Source of the DNA: Chloroflexota bacterium | GTDB lineage: Bacteria; Chloroflexota; Anaerolineae; UBA1429 | DNA: 64,000 bases | Direction: 5' to 3' | Assembly: GCA_012719135.1 (NCBI GenBank) | Contig: JAAYAW010000016.1 | Location: 1 to 64,000 of the forward strand | Part shown: positions 17,818 to 25,303 of the stretch, piece by piece | Layout of the letters: every line of letters begins with the position of its first letter | Position numbering within the stretch: the stretch's first letter is position 1 | Program-made: the position numbers and the translations under genes | Notes under the pieces: model-generated | The model's input: only the letters and a program-made list of their open reading frames with translations | Databases searched by the model: none | Told to the model about the DNA's origin: nothing

Positions 17818-18672
17818 ATGGCGAGTCAGAGGCTTCGCGGCGGCGCCACAGCCACAGATCATGCTGACGCCCTGGGTGCCGGCTATTGGGACACCGTCTC
17901 GGAATCGATGGATGCTGGCGGGCACTACCTGGATAGATTCCTGGGCGATCTCAAGACCCAGGCATACCTTGGCCTCTTCGCTCGGTGGCTCCCGGTACCT
18001 CCGGTACCGGCCCTGAAGACCGACCTCTTTGAGGAATCGAACGGCGTGGACTCCCTGCTCTGGCGCATCGCATCTCCTCCCGCCAACACCTACGGTATGG
18101 ATCTCTCACCGCAGATGGCTCGCCGGGCGATGGAACAGGAGCCGGAGCCCTATGGCGGCTTTGTATCCGCGGATGCACGGCGCCTGCCTTTCGCCAGCGC
18201 CAGCCTGGGCTTTGTGTTCTCGCCTTCGACGCTCGATCACTTTGAGGATCGCGCGGATCTGGCCGTCAGCCTGCGGGAGATCCTCCGGGTGCTGCGCCCA
18301 GGCGGTGTGCTGTTGATCACACTGGCCAACCGGAGCAACATCGGGGATCCACTTCGACGCCTCGCAATCCGGATGCGGATCGCTCCCTACTATATCGGCG
18401 CATCGTACTCTCCCGCCCAGTTGCGGCGAGAGCTCGAATCCGCCGGCTTTCTCGTGCGGGAGCAATCCGCTCTAGTACACCACCCCAGAATGATGGGCGT
18501 GGCCTGCGCCAGACTGGCAAGCCTCATCCGCTGGCGCTGGCTCACGCGGGCATTCCAGCGAGCACTGCTTGCGATGCAACGGTGTGCGGACACACGCTGG
18601 CGCTACGCCACGGGCTGTTTCGTTGCCGCATTGGCCGCCAAACCACTCCCGGGAGAGATCAGTGAACCCTGA
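17818..18672 (+). CDS. SAM-dependent methyltransferase
   Basis: A 284-residue protein with a methyltransferase type 11 core. NTYGMDLSPQMARRAM (about residue 82) is the motif II region, SADARRLPFASASLGFVFSPSTLDH (about 104) motif III/IV, and REILRVLRPGGVLLITLANRSN (about 151) motif VI. Motif I is degenerate (DSLLWRIASPP in place of a glycine-rich loop), so cofactor binding is not guaranteed. ATG 17818 follows the FAD gene by five bases; the next gene overlaps by eleven bases. It may methylate a sugar or lipid intermediate in this glycan run. Confidence 0.7.
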   Translation: MASQRLRGGATATDHADALGAGYWDTVSESMDAGGHYLDRFLGDLKTQAYLGLFARWLPVPPVPALKTDLFEESNGVDSLLWRIASPPANTYGMDLSPQMARRAMEQEPEPYGGFVSADARRLPFASASLGFVFSPSTLDHFEDRADLAVSLREILRVLRPGGVLLITLANRSNIGDPLRRLAIRMRIAPYYIGASYSPAQLRRELESAGFLVREQSALVHHPRMMGVACARLASLIRWRWLTRAFQRALLAMQRCADTRWRYATGCFVAALAAKPLPGEISEP

Positions 18673-20014
18673 TGGAACGCTCCACATGGCACGGCGCCTC
18701 TTCTGGTCGGCCTTCACGGGTTGGCAGGCCTTCCGTGAGCCTTCCTTGCCCTACTGGCCGCCGGAGCGGCTCGCCGCCCTCCAGAGCCGGAGACTGCGGC
18801 GGATCGTCCACTATGCTTACGACACGTTCCCGTACTACAGGGACTTGTTCGACCGCGAACACCTGCGACCAGAGCAGATACGTTGCGCAGACGATCTCAG
18901 GAAACTGCCGATCGTGGAGGCCGATGCGCTTTGCCACGCGCCGGACAGCTTTGTGTCTCAAAGATATCGAGCCGGGTCAGGGGCCATGCTGATGAGCAGC
19001 GGTGTGTCTGGGAACTCAAAGCTTGTTCATTGGGATACTGCCGCACTTTGCCGCATCCTGGCCAGCAAGCATCGCTATCGCGAGGTGTTGGCGCGCTTTG
19101 TCGGGAAGACGTTCGGCTACCGGGAGATGTCCGTATCCAACCCGGAGAACGTGGCGATTGCCCTGCGCGCCTTCTACGAGGCCAACACCTGGGTTCCGAG
19201 GAGCGTGGATTATGAGCGTTCTCGCGCCCTGTCCACCAGTTCTTTCGACGAGATACTCGAGCAGATCGATGCGTACCGGCCGGACCATCTGGGCGGATAT
19301 GGTGCGACGCTGGGCGCTCTCTATCGCTACGCCCACGAGCATGGAACTCCCTTCTACCGGCCCCTGTTGATCACCTACGGAGCATCGAACTTGCCTGAGC
19401 AGGATCGAGTGCTCTTGGAGGAGCGGTACAACATCCCGGTCGTGTCCTCGTACCAGGCGAGCGAGTTCCTGCGAATTGCGTATCAGTGCGAGCTGCGACA
19501 AAGCTTCCATGTATGCATAGACCAGGTGGCTTTCCGCGTGGTAGACGACGACGGAGTGGACGTTCGCCCGGGAGAACAGGGGCGCATCATACTCACAAAC
19601 CTGGTGAACCATGGCACAGTGCTGCTCAACTATGCCTTGGGTGACCTCGTTATCCTCGGGGAGGGCCCCTGCGCCTGCGGCCGGACCTTGCCAACCATTC
19701 GAGCCATCGTGGGGCGCGCGTTTGACCTTCTCGTACTTCCCGGCGGGCAGCGCACCCATATGGATGGGCTCATCAAGGGCTTTGCGTACCGGCGCCATCT
19801 GGTCCAGTGGCAGATGGAGCAATACACGCTCTATCGCTACACCGTGCGCGTGGTGCCCGACAGCCAGGTGGACTGGGACACCCTGGCCACCGCTTTGGCG
19901 CTCCACCTCCGCCAGATGATCCATCCCGAGGCCGTGATAGCCATCGAGCGGCTCGAGTACATCCCCGTGGGCCGCTCAGGCAAGTTCAAAGCCTGCATCT
20001 CTCACCTGTCATGA
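18662..20014 (+). CDS. PaaK/CapK-like adenylate-forming protein
   Basis: The 450-residue protein resembles phenylacetate-CoA ligase relatives found in capsule clusters (CapK-like). It begins with an aromatic-rich helical segment (YAYDTFPYYRDLFDRE, about residue 55). A P-loop-like MLMSSGVSGNSK lies near residue 107, then YGATLGALYRYA, the central GASNLPEQDR and the LNYALGDLVI / CACGRTLP adenylation motifs (about 320-345), with GKFKACISHLS at the end. GTG 18662 has GGGAG six bases before it. Family function in capsule clusters is not firmly established; acyl or amide activation for glycan decoration is inferred. Confidence 0.75.
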   Translation: MNPDGTLHMARRLFWSAFTGWQAFREPSLPYWPPERLAALQSRRLRRIVHYAYDTFPYYRDLFDREHLRPEQIRCADDLRKLPIVEADALCHAPDSFVSQRYRAGSGAMLMSSGVSGNSKLVHWDTAALCRILASKHRYREVLARFVGKTFGYREMSVSNPENVAIALRAFYEANTWVPRSVDYERSRALSTSSFDEILEQIDAYRPDHLGGYGATLGALYRYAHEHGTPFYRPLLITYGASNLPEQDRVLLEERYNIPVVSSYQASEFLRIAYQCELRQSFHVCIDQVAFRVVDDDGVDVRPGEQGRIILTNLVNHGTVLLNYALGDLVILGEGPCACGRTLPTIRAIVGRAFDLLVLPGGQRTHMDGLIKGFAYRRHLVQWQMEQYTLYRYTVRVVPDSQVDWDTLATALALHLRQMIHPEAVIAIERLEYIPVGRSGKFKACISHLS

Positions 20015-21027
20015 AACCAACGCTCACGGTAATCGTTCCGGTGTACAACGATAGCGCCAACCTGGCGGTATGCTACGCCGCGCTGTCACGCTCGACGCGA
20101 CCTCCCGATCAGGTGATCGTCATCGATGACGGCAGCAGCGAGCCACTGCCGGAGCCGCCAGAGACACTACCGGTGCTGCAGCTGCGCCTGCCCGACGGAC
20201 CACAGGGCTCCTTTGTGGCGCGAAACCGGGGTGTATCACGCGCCCGGGGCGAGATTCTTGTGTTTGTCGATGCGGACGTGCGAGTCCACAAAGACGCCCT
20301 GGATCGCCTCGTCACGTACCTGTGCGATCACCCATCGGTGGCAGCGGTCTTTGGCTCCTATGATGATGCCCCGGCAGCCCCCCACTGGGTATCCCGCTAC
20401 AAGAACCTGATGCACCATTATGTCCACCAACACGCAAAGCGAGAGGCCGCTTCGTTCTGGACGGGCCTTGGCGCCATCCGGCGTTCTGCCTTTGACGCCG
20501 TGGGCGGGTTCAGCACCAACGCGCGCACGGTGCGCGATATCGATATGGGCATTCGTCTGGCGCACGCCGGCCACCGCGTTCATGTTGCCCCGGAGATACA
20601 GGGCACGCACCTGAAGCGCTGGTCATTTAGGAAGATGATTCGCTCGGACATCCTGGACCGGGCGATACCCTGGACACGGCTGATCGCCCATGCGGGCAGT
20701 CTCCCGGACGACCTGAACCTGGCCGTCAGCAGCCGCTGGAGCGCTGCATTCGCATGGGCAGGATTGGTCTCCTTGGCCGCCGTTCCGCTCTGGGGGCCTG
20801 CAGTGATCGCGTGCTTACTCTGCTTGGGGGCAGTCGCCCTTCTGAACAGGGCGCTCTGGCGCTTTATGGCGGCACACGGCGGGGGACTGTTCGCCGTGGG
20901 GGCCTTCTGTCTCTATACCCTCTACCTGCTCTACAGCAGCGCCACCTTTGTCGTCGTATTCCCTCTAGAACGGGCGAAGACGCTCGGGGATCGGTCCGCG
21001 CCAAAACAGGGGGGGATATGGCCATAG
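20011..21027 (+). CDS. Glycosyltransferase family 2 with C-terminal membrane segments
   Basis: A 338-residue GT-A enzyme. LTVIVPVYNDSANL opens it, the metal-binding Asp pair is in ILVFVDADVRVH (about residue 80), and TGLGAIRRSAFDAVGGF (about 150) plus RDIDMGIRLAHAGH (about 175) cover the acceptor side. Three hydrophobic segments end the protein (from about residue 245), anchoring it in the inner membrane. ATG 20011 overlaps the upstream stop (ATGA). The stop codon lies inside the loop of the following terminator hairpin. Confidence 0.88.
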   Translation: MKPTLTVIVPVYNDSANLAVCYAALSRSTRPPDQVIVIDDGSSEPLPEPPETLPVLQLRLPDGPQGSFVARNRGVSRARGEILVFVDADVRVHKDALDRLVTYLCDHPSVAAVFGSYDDAPAAPHWVSRYKNLMHHYVHQHAKREAASFWTGLGAIRRSAFDAVGGFSTNARTVRDIDMGIRLAHAGHRVHVAPEIQGTHLKRWSFRKMIRSDILDRAIPWTRLIAHAGSLPDDLNLAVSSRWSAAFAWAGLVSLAAVPLWGPAVIACLLCLGAVALLNRALWRFMAAHGGGLFAVGAFCLYTLYLLYSSATFVVVFPLERAKTLGDRSAPKQGGIWP

Positions 21028-21043
21028 CCATATCCCCCCCTGT
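21006..21043. terminator. Bidirectional terminator overlapping GT2 stop codon
   Basis: A perfect 17-base-pair inverted repeat with a four-base loop (21006-21022 and 21027-21043). It includes the last codons and stop of the GT2 gene, and lies 13 bases beyond the 3' end of the leftward tRNA-Pro, so it could terminate both. Confidence 0.8.
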
Positions 21044-21055
21044 CGTTACCGCCTG

Positions 21056-21129
21056 TCGGGGCGAGAGGACTTGAACCTCCGACCTCACGGACCCGAACCG
21101 TGCGCGCTTCCGGACTGCGCTACGCCCCG
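21056..21129 (-). tRNA. tRNA-Pro (anticodon CGG)
   Basis: Read on the minus strand: 7-bp acceptor stem CGGGGCG/CGCCCCG, D-arm, anticodon stem CACGG/CCGTG with loop TTCGGGT (anticodon CGG), and T-arm with TTCAAGT loop. Discriminator is A; CCA is not encoded. It reads CCG proline codons. Confidence 0.93.
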
Positions 21130-21188
21130 ACGACAGGGAGAGTATAGGTGCATGCGGTTCTCATGGCAAATCGCCGACGCGGCCTGCG

Positions 21189-22079
21189 TCAGTTGCGAAG
21201 CCTACTCACTTTGACGATGAGGTCCGCGAGCAATCCGATGGCCGCAACTTGCACCGCGCCGAGCAGAATGATCACGGTCGAAGCCGGAACATGCCCGGTA
21301 AACTGAAAACGAAACAGATCAACAACCAGCTTGATGAACCCCGCGAGAAATAGTAACCCGCATGCGGGAATAAACAATCTTAACGGATTAAAGTACATGA
21401 TCGTGCGGATCACCAGAGTCAGGTAGTTGTATGTATCCCGCACGGGATGGAAGGTGCTGCGACCGATACGCTCGTGATATTCGATAGGGATCCAGCGCAC
21501 CATGTACCCGCTGCTCAGAGCGGCCATCGTGATGGTGCTCACCCACGAGTGCGAGTTGGGTAGAATTCCATAGAAGCGTTCTACGAGATCCTTACGCATG
21601 GCGCGCAGCCCAGAGTTCAGATCTGGGATGCGGTACTCTACCATGTACGAAGCCAGCCTGCGGATAAAGTCCTTTGCCGGGCGCCGGAGCCATGCCACGG
21701 TGCCCGCCTCTCTTTCCCTGGCCCCGATCACCATGTGAGCCCCTTCGTCAAGAACACGGATCATCTCGGGGATGGCACCGGCCGGGTAGGTCCCGTCGGC
21801 GTCGGTCATCACGATGTACTTGCCCAACGCTGCCCGGACACCCGTCGTCCGAGCGGCTCCAGTGCCCCTGTTCTGGGTGTGTGAGATAACCCTCACGTTG
21901 TCGTACCGGGATGACTGCGCAGCGGTGTCATCCGTCGAACCGTCATCCACCACGATGATCTCATAGCCCAGTGCTAGCCCGTCCATGACGACAATCAGGT
22001 CCCGCAGCACTGGCCCGATGGCCTCGTGTTCATTGTATGCCGGGATGACCATGCTGACGACGATTCCACTCGTTTCCAT
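21189..22079 (-). CDS. Glycosyltransferase family 2 (polyprenyl-phosphate type) membrane protein
   Basis: A 296-residue protein related to dolichyl/polyprenyl-phosphate sugar transferases. SMVIPAYNEHEAIG starts the GT-A domain, VVDDGSTDDTA and VMTDADGTYP carry the donor and metal Asp residues, and two C-terminal hydrophobic segments (about residues 218-245 and 258-288) anchor it. It probably makes an undecaprenyl-phosphate-linked sugar that GT-C enzymes such as the 13363-15915 product could use. ATG 22079 (with GGGAG upstream) is chosen over a longer frame. Confidence 0.87.
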   Translation of the reverse strand: METSGIVVSMVIPAYNEHEAIGPVLRDLIVVMDGLALGYEIIVVDDGSTDDTAAQSSRYDNVRVISHTQNRGTGAARTTGVRAALGKYIVMTDADGTYPAGAIPEMIRVLDEGAHMVIGAREREAGTVAWLRRPAKDFIRRLASYMVEYRIPDLNSGLRAMRKDLVERFYGILPNSHSWVSTITMAALSSGYMVRWIPIEYHERIGRSTFHPVRDTYNYLTLVIRTIMYFNPLRLFIPACGLLFLAGFIKLVVDLFRFQFTGHVPASTVIILLGAVQVAAIGLLADLIVKVSRLRN

Positions 22080-22108
22080 GCATCTACTCCCTCTGGTAGC
22101 CTGCGACG

Positions 22109-22137
22109 AGTATAGGCTTCGCCGACGCAAGCGACAA
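22109..22137 (-). promoter_or_regulatory. Promoter for GT2 gene
   Basis: Minus-strand TTGTCG (22137-22132), 17-base spacer, TATACT (22114-22109). It is divergent from the FGGY kinase promoter. Confidence 0.55.
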
Positions 22138-22162
22138 GGACTCATCCTTGGCCACGGATGGT

Positions 22163-22191
22163 TGAGCCAGCCACATCTACACTCTATAATG
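22163..22191 (+). promoter_or_regulatory. Promoter for FGGY kinase
   Basis: TTGAGC (22163-22168), 17-base spacer, perfect TATAAT (22186-22191). The start of transcription near 22198 leaves a 28-base leader with GGGAGGG before ATG 22226. Confidence 0.68.
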
Positions 22192-22225
22192 CTCGCAGAG
22201 ACACGTTACAGGGAGGGCTGTTCCG

Positions 22226-23683
22226 ATGCGCATCGTCCTGGGCCTCGATATCGGTACGACGAGCCTGAGCGCCGTGGCATTCGATGCTGACGAGCAGCGC
22301 GTTGTCACCCAGGCTGTTCTGCCAAACCGGGGTGCCTTGTACGAAGATCTGCCGGGGGGGCTCCTGGGTGCCGAACTCGATCTGGCGATCGTGCACGATC
22401 AGCTGATTGAGCTCCTTGGGCAAATCGCTGCCGCCCTGCCCGATCGAGAGGCAGTCCGAGCGATCGGTCTGACGGGACAGCAACACGGCATGGCCTTGTT
22501 CGATGAACAGCTATACCCCGCCGGCCGCGCGATCACCTGGCAGGATCAACGGACGCTCTGTCCATACGGTTCCGGCACAGCCACCTGGCTGGAGGCCTTT
22601 GTGGCCGAGGCTGGCGGCGAAGGCGCTTTTGTGCACACGGGATGCCGCCCTGCCGCCGGCTTTATGGGCCCTTCGCTGTATTGGGTCTTGAGACAGGCGT
22701 CCGGCCCTCGCCAGTTCGCCCACGCCTGCCTCATACCGGATGCCGCTTTCGTGCTGCTAACGGGATGCCCTCCGGTCACAGACGTAACCGACGGAGCCAG
22801 CTCTGGACTGGTGGACATCGTCCACGGTGAGTGGGCATGGGAGATCATCGAACGACTCAAGTTGCCCCCTTCCCTGTTCCCGCCTATCCATCCTGCAGGC
22901 CTTCCCTTCGGCACGCTTGACGCGGCCATCTCGCGAGTTACGGGCCTGCCCAGGGTACCGGTCTGCGTCGCGGCCGGCGATAACCAGGCTAGCTTCGCCG
23001 GATCCGTGCGAGACCCCGGCAGGAGCGTCCTCGTGAACGTCGGCACCGGGGGGCAGGTCTCGGTGGTGATCCCAACCTACGGCACGGCCGAAGGACTCGA
23101 GACCCGGGCTTACTTTGGCGGCCTCTTCCTTCTGGTGGGTGCCGGTCTCTACGGTGGGCGTGCCTATGCCTACCTCAGATCGTTCTTTGAGAGCGTAGGT
23201 CAGACGATCTATGACATGAGTACGTGCGATGACCTTTACGGACGCATGAACAAGCTGGCCGAGGCGACGCCGCCCGGTGCCGACGGCCTCCGCTGCAGGC
23301 CGCTGTTCACCGGCACCCGAACCAATCCGGATACGCGGGCGAGCCTTACGGGCATCGGTCCGACGAACTTTACCCCTGGGCATCTCGCGAGAGCTTTGCT
23401 CGAGGGAATCGCTGAGGGGTTTGGCGAGATGTACGCGGCGATGCGCCCACTATCCGGTGGCCGGTCCACGCTGGTGGGCGCTGGAAACGGGCTGACTCTG
23501 AACCCTTTGCTGGCTGCAATCGTGGCGGATCGCTTTGACCTGCCGCTGCACCTGGCAGGCACGACGGAGGCCGCAGCTCTGGGAGCAGCGCTCCTCGCGG
23601 CCAACGGCGCTGGGATACTCTCCATCGAAGAAGGCTCCCGCAGCATCGTATATGACAGGGTGATCCAGCCAGAGACCCCCTGA
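22226..23683 (+). CDS. FGGY family carbohydrate kinase (sedoheptulokinase-like)
   Basis: A 485-residue two-domain kinase. The ATP-binding GLDIGTTSLSAVAF starts it, GLTGQQHG and ITWQDQR (about residues 84-110) form the sugar site, and VAAGDNQASFAGS with VNVGTGGQVSVVIP (about 250-285) form the phosphate loop region. GAGNGLTLNPLLAAIVADRFDLP (about 418) is the C-terminal FGGY signature. The GDNQAS and VGTGGQ context resembles sedoheptulokinases more than xylulokinases, but that is a judgement from memory. It is monocistronic. A GC-rich inverted repeat follows at 23755-23787 without a T run. Confidence 0.83.
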   Translation: MRIVLGLDIGTTSLSAVAFDADEQRVVTQAVLPNRGALYEDLPGGLLGAELDLAIVHDQLIELLGQIAAALPDREAVRAIGLTGQQHGMALFDEQLYPAGRAITWQDQRTLCPYGSGTATWLEAFVAEAGGEGAFVHTGCRPAAGFMGPSLYWVLRQASGPRQFAHACLIPDAAFVLLTGCPPVTDVTDGASSGLVDIVHGEWAWEIIERLKLPPSLFPPIHPAGLPFGTLDAAISRVTGLPRVPVCVAAGDNQASFAGSVRDPGRSVLVNVGTGGQVSVVIPTYGTAEGLETRAYFGGLFLLVGAGLYGGRAYAYLRSFFESVGQTIYDMSTCDDLYGRMNKLAEATPPGADGLRCRPLFTGTRTNPDTRASLTGIGPTNFTPGHLARALLEGIAEGFGEMYAAMRPLSGGRSTLVGAGNGLTLNPLLAAIVADRFDLPLHLAGTTEAAALGAALLAANGAGILSIEEGSRSIVYDRVIQPETP

Positions 23684-23847
23684 TACACAGTTGAGCGACG
23701 GGCCGGGTCAGGCATCTGCTCTTGAGCCTGTGCTCACACGAGCAGGTCCAGGGAGGGCCGGGGCCGAAGCGCTCGTCGCGCCGGCCCGTCGTGAGGTGCC
23801 TGTGCCTCTGATAACCATGCGCCACCACCTCTACCGCGCCAGTTGTC

Positions 23848-23876
23848 TTGACACCCCATCGCGTCGTGCCTAGAAT
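23848..23876 (+). promoter_or_regulatory. Strong promoter for DUF1015-serA operon
   Basis: Consensus TTGACA (23848-23853), 17-base spacer, TAGAAT (23871-23876). Transcription would begin near 23883, giving a leader of about 114 bases before GTG 23997. Confidence 0.7.
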
Positions 23877-23883
23877 GCCCTAG

Positions 23884-23970
23884 TGTCCGGCCAGGAAGGC
23901 CGGCCAGGCAACAGCGCCGACAGTGCCAGGCTGCGACCATGGCAGCCCGGCTGACTGGTCGGCTTTTTCG
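23884..23970 (+). promoter_or_regulatory. Structured leader with terminator-like hairpin (candidate attenuator)
   Basis: The transcribed leader of DUF1015-serA folds into an early hairpin (23887-23892 with 23898-23903). A nested structure follows: GCCGACAGT at 23916-23924 pairs with 23954-23963, enclosing a GGCTGC/GCAGCC hairpin (23929-23934, 23942-23947). The outer arm runs directly into TTTTT (23964-23968). This is the shape of an intrinsic terminator in a leader. Rest of the 313-base gap (23684-23847) holds only the possible terminator of the kinase gene. Confidence 0.45.
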
Positions 23971-23996
23971 ATTCCCAGGGATGGGAGGCTATACCC

Positions 23997-25280
23997 GTGC
24001 CCGAGATACGTCCCTTCACAGGCATTCGCTACGCCCCCTCGCACCTCTCTGCCGGGGTACTCGCCCCTCCTTTTGACGTCATCGACGAGGAGCAACGCCG
24101 TGCTCTGGCTGAGCGCTCTCCTCACAACGTGGTCGTCATCGATAAGGGACCGGTCGACCACGGAGATGAATGGTACGCGCTCGCCGCAGCTGTGCGAGAT
24201 CGCTGGCTCGAGCAGGGGGTCCTCCTGAGGGATCCCACGCCGGGCTTTTATGGTTACAGGCAGTCCTTCTCGATGCAGGGGCAGGAATACACCCGCACTG
24301 GCTTTGTCGCGGCGGTACGCCTGGCCCCTTGGGGCCAGGGGGTTCACCCACACGAACGGACGCGTACGGGAGATCGTGCCGACCGGCTCAAGCTCACGAG
24401 AGCCCTGCACGCCAACATGAGCCCGGTCTTTGGGCTCTATTCGGACACCGCGGGGACTCTGGATCGTTTTCTCGAGCCACCGGAGGAACCTCTGCTCGAC
24501 GAGGTTCCAGTGGATGGGGTGCGACACACCTTCTGGCGCATCGACGATGCCGAGAGTGTGGAGGAGTTGCGGTCACAGATCGCTTCGCGCGACATCGTGA
24601 TCGCCGATGGGCACCATCGTTACGAGACGGCGCTCGCTTACCAGGCGGAGATGCGCTCGCAGCAACCCTTGGCTACAGCCTCTCAGGCCTGGGACTATGT
24701 GATGATGTACCTCACCAATGCCGACGCACCCGGCCTCGTGATCCTGCCGACGCATCGGCTGGTCAATAAGTCGAACCTCGATCAGGAAGCCCTGTTGCAC
24801 TCCCTCGGTAGCCAGTTTGAGATCTATCCACTCTGGGACCATTCCCAGATCGCAGAGCGCCTGCGATCTGCCGCTGAGAGCACCCTGTCATTGGCCATGT
24901 ACACTCGGGATATGGGCAACTTCATGCTCAAGCTCAAGGCGGGAGTCGGCAAGCCCTCCGCGAGCCGACCCCAGGGAGAGTCTCTTCTGGAGGCCCTCGA
25001 TGTGGTCGCTCTACAGGAAAGAATCCTCTGCCCACTGCTCGGCATCTCCCAGGAGGATCTGGCTGCCTCCGCCGGGGTGACCTACACAACAGATGCGGAC
25101 GTCGCGCTGCGCGAGGTTCGGGAAGGCCGGGCTGAACTGGCCTTTATACTCAATCCGACGACGACGGAGCAAGTCTGGCGGGCAGCCACGACGGGGCTGT
25201 TCATGCCGCAGAAGAGCACGTACTTTTACCCAAAGCTGCTCACGGGCCTCGTGTTCAACCCGCTGGACGACCCGAGATAG
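23997..25280 (+). CDS. DUF1015 family protein
   Basis: This 427-residue protein belongs to DUF1015, a cytoplasmic family without an assigned reaction. The family N-terminus is recognisable (PEIRPFTGIRYAP, APPFDVIDEEQR, HNVVVIDKGP), with YGYRQSF and RTGFVAAVRL (about residues 85-107), HERTRTGDRADRL (about 118), and the conserved IADGHHRYETALAY (about 200). GTG 23997 has GGGAGG eight bases upstream. It lies 23 bases ahead of serA on one transcript; DUF1015 genes are often found with serA/serC, which suggests a role in serine metabolism, though this is association only. Confidence 0.88.
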   Translation: MPEIRPFTGIRYAPSHLSAGVLAPPFDVIDEEQRRALAERSPHNVVVIDKGPVDHGDEWYALAAAVRDRWLEQGVLLRDPTPGFYGYRQSFSMQGQEYTRTGFVAAVRLAPWGQGVHPHERTRTGDRADRLKLTRALHANMSPVFGLYSDTAGTLDRFLEPPEEPLLDEVPVDGVRHTFWRIDDAESVEELRSQIASRDIVIADGHHRYETALAYQAEMRSQQPLATASQAWDYVMMYLTNADAPGLVILPTHRLVNKSNLDQEALLHSLGSQFEIYPLWDHSQIAERLRSAAESTLSLAMYTRDMGNFMLKLKAGVGKPSASRPQGESLLEALDVVALQERILCPLLGISQEDLAASAGVTYTTDADVALREVREGRAELAFILNPTTTEQVWRAATTGLFMPQKSTYFYPKLLTGLVFNPLDDPR

Positions 25281-25303
25281 GCACCATGGAGCCGGGAGGC
25301 AAG

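Noticed and set aside
23755-23787. Terminator after the FGGY kinase
   Set aside because: A seven-base-pair GC stem with a 19-base loop and no T run is too weak to call.
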